Source of the DNA: an uncultured Eubacteriales bacterium
GTDB lineage: Bacteria; Bacillota; Clostridia; Oscillospirales; Oscillospiraceae
Length of the DNA: 64,000 nt
Reading direction: 5' to 3'
Assembly: GCA_900543625.1 (NCBI GenBank)
Contig: UQSF01000002.1
Span: 92,635-156,634, forward strand
Below, in pieces: positions 34,601 to 45,170 of this stretch (within the stretch, counting starts at the first letter, position 1; every line of letters starts with the position of its first letter). The position numbers were made by a program, and so were the translations under genes. The notes under the pieces were generated by a model. The model was not told the origin of the DNA. It searched no databases and worked only from the letters and a program-made list of their open reading frames with translations.

Positions 34601-35953
34601 GCGCACCGTCTCGCCCACGGCAACAACGCCCTCAAGCTGCACGGTCGTGATCTGGGGAATGACATAGATCGTGAGGCTCGCCGTGATGCCGTCGGCCGTG
34701 GCCGCCGTGATGACCGCCTTGCCGGAAGCATTGGCCAGCGCCTTGACGATCACGGACTGGTTGGCCGCGCCCGCGCCCTCCGGCGTCTCGAGCGTGACGA
34801 TGCCCGCGCCCTCCGTCACCGTCCAGTCGACGTGCGTGTCCTCATCCATGTCCTTGCAGGCGGCGGTGATCGTCGCCTGCGGCAGGGGCTCATTCGTCGT
34901 GCGCCAGAGCGTGGCCGGGCCGGTCAGCTCGATGCGCGGGTCGGGCTGCACCACTTCGCCTGCCTGCCAGACGAGGATGGGGTAGCCTTTGTTCGCGTCA
35001 GCCGTGTCCTCTTTGAAGGCGCTGCCGAGCTTGTCCGCAAGGCCCTCGGGGGAGGTGATGTGCGCAGCCGCCGCTGCCGTGCCGCCACGCACTTCTGTCT
35101 CCGGCAGCGTATAGTAGCAGTTTTTGACCGTGGCACTGCTGAAGGCGAAGATGCCGCCCTTCTGCGATGCCTTACCGCCAATGTCGCCGATGCTGTAGCA
35201 ATTTTCAATGGTACCCGAACTCAGCTGGCCGACAATGCCGCCCGCCTTGTCCGAGCCGGTAATACTGCCGGTGTTGTAGCAGTTTTGAATGGTCGCAGCT
35301 TTTTTCCAGAAGCCAAGGATGCCGCCGGCATAGCCGCCTGTGACATCCGCCGTATTTGCGCAGCCGCTGATTGTCACATTCGCGCTGTAGAGCCCGCCGG
35401 CAATGCCGCCGACATAAGCTTTGCTCTTACTGCTGGAAACACTGCCGGAAAAGCTGCAGTTTTCGATTGTGCCGGCCTGCACCTTGCCGACGATGCCGCC
35501 GACATAGTTCACGGTGCTGCTGACCGTACCGGACACATTCAGATTGCGGATCGTCGCCTGATTGATTGCGGCAAATAATCCCTGCCCCTGCACGTTCAGG
35601 CCGCTGATCGTATGGCCGCAGCCATCAAACGTACCGGCAAAGAAATCGCCGGGATATAACGCCGCGTTGCCGACCGGCGTCCACGTGCCGGTGAGGGCAA
35701 TGTCATTGGCAAGATAGAACGAGACACCGGAAAGGTTATATGTCCCCTTTCCGTCATCTGCCTTGACCGCGGCGGCGAAGGCCCGCAGGCTCTCTTCCGT
35801 ACTGATCTTGTACGCCGCGCCGGTGCTGATGTCCGCATCTGCGGCATACTCCGGCAGTGCAGCCACGTCCACCGTGTCTGCGGCCAGTGCCGCCGGCATG
35901 AGGCCGACGAGCAGCGTCAGCACAAGCAGCAGGGCCAGTAAGCGTTTTTTCAT
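31652..35953 (-). CDS. Large S-layer-anchored surface protein: GLUG repeats, Ig-like domains, DUF4430, three SLH
   Basis: 1433 residues. Signal peptide 1-24; GLUG-type beta repeats about 120-320 (GGIVGKVQAGTIENCSFSG and related units); several degenerate bacterial Ig-like domains about 400-1110 (IAWASSDSSIIDPATGVVTL and similar); DUF4430 about 1139-1253 (FSKGPNSGWVFRVNGEFPD); three SLH domains 1254-1433 that bind cell-wall polymers. The leader holds a cobalamin riboswitch with a terminator just before the ribosome site, so expression should fall when cobalamin is abundant. With the transcobalamin-like DUF4430 this suggests a surface corrinoid binder. The role of the long adhesin-like middle is unknown. 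Confidence 0.85.
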   Translation of the reverse strand: MKKRLLALLLVLTLLVGLMPAALAADTVDVAALPEYAADADISTGAAYKISTEESLRAFAAAVKADDGKGTYNLSGVSFYLANDIALTGTWTPVGNAALYPGDFFAGTFDGCGHTISGLNVQGQGLFAAINQATIRNLNVSGTVSSTVNYVGGIVGKVQAGTIENCSFSGSVSSSKSKAYVGGIAGGLYSANVTISGCANTADVTGGYAGGILGFWKKAATIQNCYNTGSITGSDKAGGIVGQLSSGTIENCYSIGDIGGKASQKGGIFAFSSATVKNCYYTLPETEVRGGTAAAAAHITSPEGLADKLGSAFKEDTADANKGYPILVWQAGEVVQPDPRIELTGPATLWRTTNEPLPQATITAACKDMDEDTHVDWTVTEGAGIVTLETPEGAGAANQSVIVKALANASGKAVITAATADGITASLTIYVIPQITTVQLEGVVAVGETVRAKINVLGGSEYDYANFPALQIQWRYATQAGHYEGTYQDIAGATGYEYTIPESMSGNYLTFRFYDTVSRKYKELSSPVRIASAEEAKLQADASALTLDTSDIRAATTIALPATGAVNGSAIAWASSDSSIIDPATGVVTLPGSGIQTVTLTATLTRGAATAYRNFDIRVWSQAELDKEAAKSELQKLVERLDGTITLTPEYGQDTNVNTMLSAKLDDSSIAVSVSKVEEVYGGAGIAADGTITYFFVDPNTTPLVHNGSYNVTFALSKAGATETLQVPVVIGWDVQRVRDTISAEITSRLTTEGLCAAGDDPTLLTQDLTLPKVIDGKRWALISWTSSDPTAIAVSDKNQQTADTLFDPYVGVVKTPTQDTTVTLTATVTFQLTDAQEQTVTVSKVFTVTVKGQQTNVREQLLAKLDAGFASYGGLRDAVTGLPLTQRDGKYLAANDIHFPTTRDFGVDGKYTPVTITSSDADTIVPPDVNNAARAEVYRPLPGEAAKDVTVTVTITDSDSGVSASRSFLIAVQPLTQQEIDAELALMAAVKAHYFDGIRNANTDAKNILTDLHAFREVYLDADGQLVWVYDIADQTNRGIVPVAMDGWTESEQWRLFRSTDPDVISHENLLVTRAAGDKTVTVSSELSSETLGKYAARYPDNKDFQALSCQPVSVELTVPGTEPVTPTPVDPTPVEPDHKALSVTFQLHTDTEMWITPSVIGDLPEGTTAMDVFRQVLTANGYSYEAKGSYVQAVIKPDGTKVAEFSKGPNSGWVFRVNGEFPDVAMQDCRLSDGDVIEVFFTADYMDEPGMFLPFTDVTNHWAYSAIKRVYTRGLMVGMDEKTFAPDQQLSRAMLAVILYAMAGEPAVTGESPFTDVPAGCWYTDAIVWAAQNGIVSGFGDGTFRPNAAITRAQAAVMLYGYAAFTGADVTARADLSAYSDAGQIPTWAMDAMQWANARRLIVGRDSSHLAPNGGATRAEMAAILSAYIGK

Positions 35954-35971
35954 GTGTTTCCCTCCTGAATG

Positions 35972-36230
35972 AAAAAATCTGCCCGCCGGGACCGGCAGAC
36001 AGATGCAGCAAAACCGGCCGAACGAAATTGCTTCGTTCAGCCATGCAGCTTCCGGTTCCGGCGGAAATGCCTGCAGCCTTCGGGTATTCTGACTTATCCG
36101 CCATCCGGCGGCTTCACAGTGACCGACTCGCGGGGCTTTGCACCCTCATTCCCCCTGCCGCCCGAAGCGGCGAAGGCTGCGCAATGTACAGTTGTATTTT
36201 CAGTGTAGCACAGCGCAGCAAGGTTGTAAA
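35972..36230 (-). promoter_or_regulatory. Cobalamin riboswitch and promoter controlling the 1433-aa surface protein
   Basis: Promoter TTTACA (36225-36230), 17 bp, TACACT (36202-36207). The aptamer (about 36073-36182) is closed by GCAGCCTTCG/CGAAGGCTGC and shows the conserved cobalamin boxes in order on the minus strand: GGGGGAATGAGGGTGCAAAG, GTCACTGTGA and AAGTCAGAATACCC. The segment between the last two boxes is short, so this is a compact form lacking long peripheral stems. Downstream, a CTGTCTGCCGG hairpin (35979-36002) followed by TTTTTT ends just before the AGGAGG of the gene: a clear transcription-termination expression platform. Confidence 0.9.
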
Positions 36231-36250
36231 TCTTTTTTCCGAACGCACAA

Positions 36251-36507
36251 CACCCCCGGGCCGCAGCCCGGGGGGGTGAGAGGCTGTCAAAAAGTATTAC
36301 TTTTTGACAAAGAGGTTTGCGGCCTGACTGCAGCGCACGCGCTGTCCGCCTTGACGGACAGCGCGCACGTTTGCAGGCCGAGAAGTATTTTCTCAGCCGC
36401 ACATGTCGCCTGAGAAAATGATCAGACTTTCTTTCGCCGCTGCGGCGGCGAAACTCTACGAGGTTTTTGACAAGCTGACAGCACCCCCGGGCCGCAGCCC
36501 GGGGGTG
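36251..36507. repeat. Structured intergenic repeat, copy D, flanked by a duplicated hairpin
   Basis: 203-bp core (36279-36481) between two copies of a CACCCCCGGGC hairpin (36251-36278 and 36482-36507; the left one has two extra G). The cleanest copy: left 12-bp palindrome, 11-bp CGCGCTGTCCG hairpin, 10-bp ATTTTCTCAG stem, 9-bp TTTCGCCGC hairpin, and ends that are near inverted repeats (GGCTGTCAAAAA and TTTTTGACAAGC). The only complete copy between codirectional genes, the two DUF4430-SLH genes; it lies upstream of the second riboswitch promoter. Confidence 0.9.
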
Positions 36508-36521
36508 TTGACGATCGTCTG

Positions 36522-37508
36522 TTATTTGCGGATGTACGCGCTGAGGATGGTGGCCATCTCGGCGCGGGTCGTCGCAGCAGCCGGCGCGAGATGCGCGCTG
36601 TCGCGGCCGATGATGAGCTGCCGCGCATTTGCCCACTGCATCGCATCCATCGCCCAGGACGGGATCTGTCCGGCGTCACTGTAGGCGGAGAGGTCTGCAC
36701 GCACCGTCACGTCGTCCTGCGTGAAAGCGGCAAAGGCACAGAGCATCACGGCAGCCTGTGCGCGCGTGAGTGCATCATTCGGGCGGAACGTGCCGTCACC
36801 GAAGCCGGAGACGATGCCGTTGTCCGCCGCCCAGATGACGGCATCGGTATACCAGCTGTCAGCCGGGACATCGGTGAAGGGGTTCGCCGCCTCGACCGCC
36901 GGTTGACCGGCTCTGGCATAGAGGATGACCGCGAGCATCGCGCGGCTCATCTCCTGACTCGGCGCGAAGGTCGTCTCGTTCACGCCGACCATGAGGCCGC
37001 GGGTATACATGCGCTTGATGGCGGTGTACGCCCAGTGATCCCACGACACGTCGGTATACGGCAGCGACATGCCGGGCTCCTTCTCGTAATCGGCGGTGTA
37101 GAGCACCTCGATCTCGTCGCCGTCCATGAGCACGAAATCGTTCATGCCGACGTCCGCAAAGTCATTGTTGACGCGAAACAGCCAGCCGGAGTTCTGACCC
37201 TTGCTAAACTCGGCCAGCCGCGTGCCGTCGGGCGCAGTGATCGCCTGCACGTAGCAGTACTGCTCGTGGTATTCATAGGTATAGCCCTTGTCGGCCAGCA
37301 CCTTCTGGAACACGGTGAACACCGACGTGCCCTCCGGCAGATCGCTGACCACGGTCGGTGCGATCCACTCATCCGTGTCCGTGTGCAGCCGGAAGGTAAC
37401 GCTGATCGTCTTGGGCTGCGCATCGTCTGCGTTCACAGCCAGTGCCGCCGGCATGAGGCTCATGATCAGAACCAGCACCAGCAGCAGCGACAGAAACCGT
37501 TTTTTCAT
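36522..37508 (-). CDS. S-layer-anchored DUF4430 protein
   Basis: 328 residues from the ATG at 37508. Signal peptide 1-25 (ends PAALA), DUF4430 about 30-145 (TISVTFRLHTDTDEW, FSKGQNSGWLFRVNN), and three SLH domains about 150-328. In effect the C-terminal part of the 1433-aa neighbour without its GLUG/Ig region; the two SLH-DUF4430 halves are closely similar, so they are paralogues from a tandem duplication. It has its own promoter and cobalamin riboswitch. A minimal surface corrinoid-binding protein is the likely role; binding is unproven. Confidence 0.85.
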   Translation of the reverse strand: MKKRFLSLLLVLVLIMSLMPAALAVNADDAQPKTISVTFRLHTDTDEWIAPTVVSDLPEGTSVFTVFQKVLADKGYTYEYHEQYCYVQAITAPDGTRLAEFSKGQNSGWLFRVNNDFADVGMNDFVLMDGDEIEVLYTADYEKEPGMSLPYTDVSWDHWAYTAIKRMYTRGLMVGVNETTFAPSQEMSRAMLAVILYARAGQPAVEAANPFTDVPADSWYTDAVIWAADNGIVSGFGDGTFRPNDALTRAQAAVMLCAFAAFTQDDVTVRADLSAYSDAGQIPSWAMDAMQWANARQLIIGRDSAHLAPAAATTRAEMATILSAYIRK

Positions 37509-37535
37509 GTACGTTCCTCCTGAAACAATAGAATT

Positions 37536-37785
37536 CTGCCCGCCGGGACCGGCGGACAGATGCAGCAAAACCGGCTGAACAACGCATCCTGTTCAGCCCT
37601 GCAGCTTCCGGTTCCGGCGGAAATGCCTGCAGCCTTCGGGTATTCTGACTCATCCGCCGGACAGCGGCTTCACAGTGACCGACTCGCGGGGTCTTGCACC
37701 CCATTTCCCCTGCCGCCCGAAGCGGCGAAGGCTGCGCAATATGAAAAACCGCATTCAGTGTATCACAGTGCGCCGCCGTTGTAAA
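37536..37785 (-). promoter_or_regulatory. Second cobalamin riboswitch and promoter, controlling the 328-aa DUF4430-SLH protein
   Basis: Promoter TTTACA (37780-37785), 17 bp, TACACT (37757-37762). Aptamer about 37629-37737 with the same closing stem and boxes (GGGGAAATGGGGTGCAAG, GTCACTGTGA, GAGTCAGAATACCC). A CTGTCCGCCGG hairpin (37536-37559) follows, but here it is trailed by AATTCTATT rather than a T run, so control may act on translation or be weaker than in the paralogous leader. Confidence 0.9.
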
Positions 37786-37810
37786 TCCCTCTGCGGGCAC
37801 GAAACCGGGC

Positions 37811-37851
37811 AAAAAAATCTCCTCCCGGCGGTTAACGGGAGGAGATTTTTT
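37811..37851 (-). terminator. Terminator after the 62-aa membrane protein
   Basis: 15-bp stem (ATCTCCTCCC core) with a 10-base loop and long T runs on both strands. The 110 bases between it and the 62-aa gene hold a second, smaller hairpin (37888-37908) and no gene. Confidence 0.85.
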
Positions 37852-37961
37852 ACGTGCAGAAAACCACACGTTGGGGGGTGGTCACCGGGAGGCGGTTACT
37901 CCCGGAAACCAAGGAGAAAAAACAGAAATGAAAGATAGATAGCAAATAGAAAAGCGGTTTA

Positions 37962-38150
37962 TCAGAGCTTGAGGTTTACAATGTCTCTGCCGAGGAGCAC
38001 CGTGTACGCCCCGCCGATCACGAGTGCCAGCAGTCCCAGCAGCATCATGGCGGCCGAACCTGCGGGATATGTGCTCATGAAGGCAACAGCGACGATCTCG
38101 ATCGCGAGAAACGCAACAAAAGCCAAAACGTTCAGCAAGATGTTTTTCAT
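37962..38150 (-). CDS. Small two-span membrane protein
   Basis: 62 residues: MKNILLNVLAFVAFLAIEIV begins a first hydrophobic helix; the second is AMMLLGLLALVIGGAYTVLL; a short polar tail follows. Strong GGAGGG ribosome site and its own promoter. Divergent from a LysR-family gene across a region with a 12-bp inverted repeat, so it is a probable LysR target. No family recognised. Confidence 0.75.
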   Translation of the reverse strand: MKNILLNVLAFVAFLAIEIVAVAFMSTYPAGSAAMMLLGLLALVIGGAYTVLLGRDIVNLKL

Positions 38151-38208
38151 AACGGATCCCTCCTGAAAGATTTGCTTCGGGGCGCTTCTGATCCCCTTTT
38201 ACGATGAC

Positions 38209-38394
38209 AGAATAGCACAGAAAACGTGTGTTGTAAAATTCACAATTTCGAATGTTCTCTTTTTTGGTTTTGATGCAATTCAAAAAAATAATAAGGCACT
38301 TTCGAAATTGTGATAAATAACTGTCAAACTGTTCCTGCTCCGTGTCGAATACCGGAAATAATACTTGACGCAGGCTGGATTTGCGACGTATTAT
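38209..38394. promoter_or_regulatory. Divergent promoters with a 12-bp inverted repeat between the small membrane protein and lysR
   Basis: Minus promoter: TTTACA (38232-38237), 17 bp, TATTCT (38209-38214). Plus promoter: TTGACG (38365-38370), 18 bp, TATTAT (38389-38394). Between them CACAATTTCGAA (38241-38252) and TTCGAAATTGTG (38301-38312) are perfect inverted copies separated by 48 bp. The first sits just upstream of the -35 of the 62-aa gene, a position suited to a LysR activator. Otherwise AT-rich with no gene. Confidence 0.6.
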
Positions 38395-38442
38395 ATAATT
38401 GAGAAAAAAACGGATCCAATTCGGGATAAGGAGGCATTGCCT

Positions 38443-39348
38443 ATGGAACTTCGTTTGCTGACCACATTCCTAAAGGTCGCACAGCTGCAGAGCTTCTCCA
38501 AGGCCGCAGAATCTCTGGGATATTCCCAGTCCGCAGTTACGGTGCAGGTTCAGCAGCTTGAAAATGAGCTGGGCGTGCGTCTGTTCGATCGCATCGGCAA
38601 AACGGTGTCCATCACCCACTATGGGCAGGAGTTCATTCCCTATGCGCGCGATGTCGTGTCGGCTGCCGCGCGCGCCGTATCGTTCACGGTCGAGGAGCGC
38701 GATCTGACCGGCACGCTGCGCATTGGCACGATCGAGTCGATCATGACGGCCAGTTTCGGGGAGATCCTGCCGCTGTATCATGAGCACTGTCCGCACGTGA
38801 ATACGCAGCTGATCGAAGGCGACACGAAGACGCTGTCGGATATGCTCATGCACAATGAGGTCGACCTGATCTATACGCTCGACGATATGGGCTACGACGC
38901 GCAGCGCGTCAAGCTCTTTGAATGCCCGCAGGATATCGTCATCGTCGCCAGCCCCAAGCACCGCTTTGCCGCGGCAAAACAGCTCAAGCTGGCGGACCTC
39001 GTGGATGAGCCGTTCGTGCTCATGCCGCAGTCCAACAGCTACCGCCACCAGTTCGATGTAGAGCTGGCGCACCAGAAGCTGACGATCCGTCCGTTCCTGG
39101 AGCTGGAGAGCACGAGCATGGTCATGCAGCTGCTCGAGCACAGCCCGTACCTGTCCGTGCTGCCGCGCTACACGGCGCGCCGCCGCGCGGAAGAGGGCCG
39201 CCTCGCCATTTTGCCGGTCACGGACTGCCACATGGAGCAATGGAGCCAGCTGGTGCATCACCGCGACAAGGTGCTCACGCCGCAGATCCGCGTTATGGTC
39301 TCCTGCATTGCGCAGGTGGAAAAAATCCCGCTGCATCTCGAGAGCTGA
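38443..39348 (+). CDS. LysR-family transcriptional regulator
   Basis: 301 residues from the ATG at 38443 (AAGGAGG ribosome site). N-terminal LysR helix-turn-helix (SFSKAAESLGYSQSAVTVQVQQLENELGVRLFDR) and a C-terminal periplasmic-binding-like effector domain (about 90-300). LysR proteins usually activate a divergent gene; here that is the 62-aa membrane protein. Effector unknown. Confidence 0.9.
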   Translation: MELRLLTTFLKVAQLQSFSKAAESLGYSQSAVTVQVQQLENELGVRLFDRIGKTVSITHYGQEFIPYARDVVSAAARAVSFTVEERDLTGTLRIGTIESIMTASFGEILPLYHEHCPHVNTQLIEGDTKTLSDMLMHNEVDLIYTLDDMGYDAQRVKLFECPQDIVIVASPKHRFAAAKQLKLADLVDEPFVLMPQSNSYRHQFDVELAHQKLTIRPFLELESTSMVMQLLEHSPYLSVLPRYTARRRAEEGRLAILPVTDCHMEQWSQLVHHRDKVLTPQIRVMVSCIAQVEKIPLHLES

Positions 39349-39363
39349 ACAGGGACATAACAA

Positions 39364-39397
39364 AAACCTGCCCCCATCGTGCGATGGGGGCAGGTTT
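39364..39397. terminator. Bidirectional terminator between lysR and rpsR
   Basis: 16-bp stem AAACCTGCCCCCATCG with a two-base loop; the longer T run is on the minus (rpsR) side. Confidence 0.85.
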
Positions 39398-39415
39398 GCA
39401 TCCGGGAACAAAAAC

Positions 39416-39655
39416 TCAGTCGGTCACGTACGGCAGGAGGGCGATCTGACGCGCTCTCTTGATGGCCTCGGTGAGCTCGCGCTGGTGCATCGCGCAGGTA
39501 CCGGTCGTGCGGCGCGGCAGGATCTTGCTGCGCTCGGACAGGAAGCGGCGAAGCTTCGCGGTGTCTTTGTAGTCGATATAAGTGCACTTGTCAACACAGA
39601 ACTGGCAAACTTTTCTGCGTTTGCGGTTCTTGCTCTTATCTCTGTCAAAAGCCAA
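39416..39655 (-). CDS. rpsR: 30S ribosomal protein S18
   Basis: 79 residues from a TTG start (GGAGGATTACAGTC precedes it). Matches bS18: basic N-terminus, CQFC and CTYIDYKD, and the conserved LRRFLSERSKILPRRTTGTCA. Binds 16S rRNA with S6 in the platform. Third gene of the conserved rpsF-ssb-rpsR operon. Confidence 0.97.
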   Translation of the reverse strand: MAFDRDKSKNRKRRKVCQFCVDKCTYIDYKDTAKLRRFLSERSKILPRRTTGTCAMHQRELTEAIKRARQIALLPYVTD

Positions 39656-39679
39656 GACTGTAATCCTCCTTTATCAAAA

Positions 39680-40150
39680 TCAGAACGGCAGGTCGCCGTC
39701 ATCGTCGTCCAGCTCGGAAAACGCGCTGCCGCCCTGGGGGACATTGTCATATCCGCCATAGCTGCCGCGGTGAGCCGGTGCCGACGCACTCGGCGCTGCC
39801 GGGCGAGACGTATCGCCGCCGTCGCGGCGCTTGCTCTCGCCAAAGTAGACATTGTCCGCCACGACCTCCGCGCTGCGGCGCTTGCCGCCCTCACGGTCGG
39901 TCCAGTCGCGGATCTGCAGGCGGCCGCTCACAACGGCCATGCTGCCCTTGGTGAAGTACTTGGAGACGAACTCCGCCGTGCTTCTCCACGCGACAATGTC
40001 GATGAAGTCCGTCTGCCGCTCGCCGCCGTCACGACCGCCGAAATCACGGTCGACCGCAAGCGAAAACGACGCCACGGGGATCTGGGACTGGGTATAACGA
40101 AGCTCGGGGTCACGGGTCAGACGGCCCATGAGCACAATGTGATTCAGCAT
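39680..40150 (-). CDS. ssb: Single-stranded DNA-binding protein
   Basis: 156 residues. N-terminal OB fold (1-105: MLNHIVLMGRLTRDPELRYT, FIDIVAWRSTAEF), a Gly/Ser/Pro linker, and the acidic C-terminal tip ending DDDDGDLPF that recruits replication and repair partners. Lies between rpsF and rpsR as in most Firmicutes. Confidence 0.97.
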   Translation of the reverse strand: MLNHIVLMGRLTRDPELRYTQSQIPVASFSLAVDRDFGGRDGGERQTDFIDIVAWRSTAEFVSKYFTKGSMAVVSGRLQIRDWTDREGGKRRSAEVVADNVYFGESKRRDGGDTSRPAAPSASAPAHRGSYGGYDNVPQGGSAFSELDDDDGDLPF

Positions 40151-40162
40151 TGCCGCGCCTCC

Positions 40163-40459
40163 TTATTCCGGGCGACGGGTGATCAGGGAGCGGAGAATAC
40201 CGTCCGTGATGCCCAGCACACGATCCAGCTCAGCCGGGAAATCCGGGCCGCTGGTGAACTTGACGAGCACGTAGTAGCCCTCGGAAATGTAGTTGATCTC
40301 GTAAGCGAGCTTGCGCTTACCCATCTCCTCCATCTCCTCCAGCGTGCCGTTCTGCTCGACAAGCGCCTTGAACTTCTCGACGACTGCTGCAGTCTCTTCC
40401 TCCGACAGGTTGGGGTTGATGATGTACATCAGTTCGTACTTTTCGGTGGTTTTTGCCAT
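40163..40459 (-). CDS. rpsF: 30S ribosomal protein S6
   Basis: 98 residues from the ATG at 40459 (AAGGAGGTG ribosome site). Matches bS6: YELMYIINPNLSEEE at the N-terminus, GKRKLAYEINYISEGYY and a C-terminal LRSLITRR. First gene of rpsF-ssb-rpsR; the operon promoter lies 83 bp upstream. Confidence 0.97.
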   Translation of the reverse strand: MAKTTEKYELMYIINPNLSEEETAAVVEKFKALVEQNGTLEEMEEMGKRKLAYEINYISEGYYVLVKFTSGPDFPAELDRVLGITDGILRSLITRRPE

Positions 40460-40541
40460 TTCAGTTGCACCTCCTTCTGGTCTGATGGCCCTCATCTTAA
40501 ATGAGAGCAAGGATCACCTGTATCAGCACACAGGCCATATT

Positions 40542-40569
40542 ATTATACCTGAAAATATGGGAAAGTCAA
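40542..40569 (-). promoter_or_regulatory. Promoter of the rpsF-ssb-rpsR operon
   Basis: Minus-strand TTGACT (40564-40569), 16 bp, TATAAT (40542-40547). The leader of about 75 bases could hold the S6/S18 autoregulatory hairpin, but I could not identify its conserved bulge. Confidence 0.8.
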
Positions 40570-41444
40570 TCTTTTTTTGCACTTTCCGGTGTGTCGAGCA
40601 CGTGCACGTTCACCTGCGGGTAGGACATGGACACACCGTGGGCATCAAACGCCGCGCCGACGGCCTCCATGAGGTCGTAGTACACCGTCCAGTAGTCTGC
40701 CGTCTTACACCAGACCCGCACGACGTAGTCGATATTGCTCTCGCCGTACCCCGCCACGCGCACAAACGGCGCGGGCTCCGGCAGGATACCGGCCACAAGG
40801 GAGACGGCATTGTGCAGCGCCGCCTTCACCTGCTCCGGACGGCAGGTATAGTCCGCGCCGAAGGTGAGATCCACGCGCCGCTGCGGCTCACGGTTGTAGT
40901 TGACGATCTTGGACGCCGACAGGTCACTGTTCGGCACATAGATGTCCTTATTGTCGATCGTACACAGCTGCGTGTAGATGAGGCCGATGTCGCGCACCGT
41001 GCCGCTGACATTGCCGGCCTCGATGAAATCGCCGTCCTCAAACGGCCGTGTGAGCAGGATGATGATACCGCTCATGGCATTCGAGAGGCAGTTTTGCACC
41101 GAGAGCGACAGAGCCAGACCGAGCAGGCTGAACACAGCCAGCAGTGCTGTGACATTAAAGCCGAGGCTGTCGGCCACGATGAGGATCGCCATGAATTCCA
41201 GCGTGATCTTGAGCACCTTGAGAATGAACCTGCTCAGGCTCTCGGACAGGCGCGAGTGCGATGATATGCGCCGCGCAATGCGCATGATGATCCAGATGCA
41301 GACAATGCAGATCACGAGCGTGATGGCGGAGGTGATGAGTTTTTCCAGTGTGAGACTGCCGAGGCTGAAGCCGATGGCTTTGTTCACGTCCTCGATGCTG
41401 TCTTTGGTCGATTCGAGCGCGCTCTGATAGGTGTCCGTATTCAA
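40566..41444 (-). CDS. mscS: Small-conductance mechanosensitive channel (MscS family)
   Basis: 292 residues from a TTG start at 41444 behind AAAGGGGAG. An ATG 48 bp further upstream lies within the promoter and is rejected. Three N-terminal helices; the pore-lining TM3 (LLAVFSLLGLALSLSVQNCLSNAMSG) and the beta domain (RPFEDGDFIEAGNVSGTVRDIGL, IYVPNSDLSASKIVNY) are typical. Opens under membrane tension to release solutes on osmotic downshock. Confidence 0.92.
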   Translation of the reverse strand: MNTDTYQSALESTKDSIEDVNKAIGFSLGSLTLEKLITSAITLVICIVCIWIIMRIARRISSHSRLSESLSRFILKVLKITLEFMAILIVADSLGFNVTALLAVFSLLGLALSLSVQNCLSNAMSGIIILLTRPFEDGDFIEAGNVSGTVRDIGLIYTQLCTIDNKDIYVPNSDLSASKIVNYNREPQRRVDLTFGADYTCRPEQVKAALHNAVSLVAGILPEPAPFVRVAGYGESNIDYVVRVWCKTADYWTVYYDLMEAVGAAFDAHGVSMSYPQVNVHVLDTPESAKKD

Positions 41445-41480
41445 ATGGCGGTCTCCCCTTTCGTGAATGATCTGATGTTC

Positions 41481-41509
41481 AGTATACGCCATACCCCGCC
41501 GGTTTTCAA
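41481..41509 (-). promoter_or_regulatory. Promoter of mscS, which decides its start codon
   Basis: Minus-strand TTGAAA (41504-41509), 17 bp, TATACT (41481-41486). Because the -10 lies downstream of the in-frame ATG at 41492, translation must begin at the later TTG. Confidence 0.75.
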
Positions 41510-41576
41510 CACGTTCCGTCAGGCGGGATTCTGGGCAGGGGCCTCAGAAAGGAGCGTGCCTGTTTGTGCAAAAAGC

Positions 41577-41608
41577 GCAAAAAGGCGGGGCTGAAATCAG
41601 CCCCGCCT
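41577..41608 (-). terminator. Terminator after PFOR
   Basis: 12-bp stem AGGCGGGGCTGA with a two-base loop, followed on the minus strand by TTTTT. Confidence 0.88.
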
Positions 41609-41624
41609 GCGTGGGTAGGAAAAA

Positions 41625-45161
<3,537 letters not shown>

Positions 45162-45170
45162 AAACTTCAT

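Noticed and set aside
31625..35578. Open frame of 1317 codons on the plus strand opposite the large SLH protein
   Set aside because: GC-rich third-position shadow: its translation is compositionally odd (Arg, His and Asp-rich), has no domains, and the opposite strand encodes a protein with a signal peptide, recognised domains and a riboswitch.
40460..40541. S6:S18 autoregulatory leader of rpsF
   Set aside because: Expected from family knowledge, but I could not find the conserved bulged hairpin with confidence.
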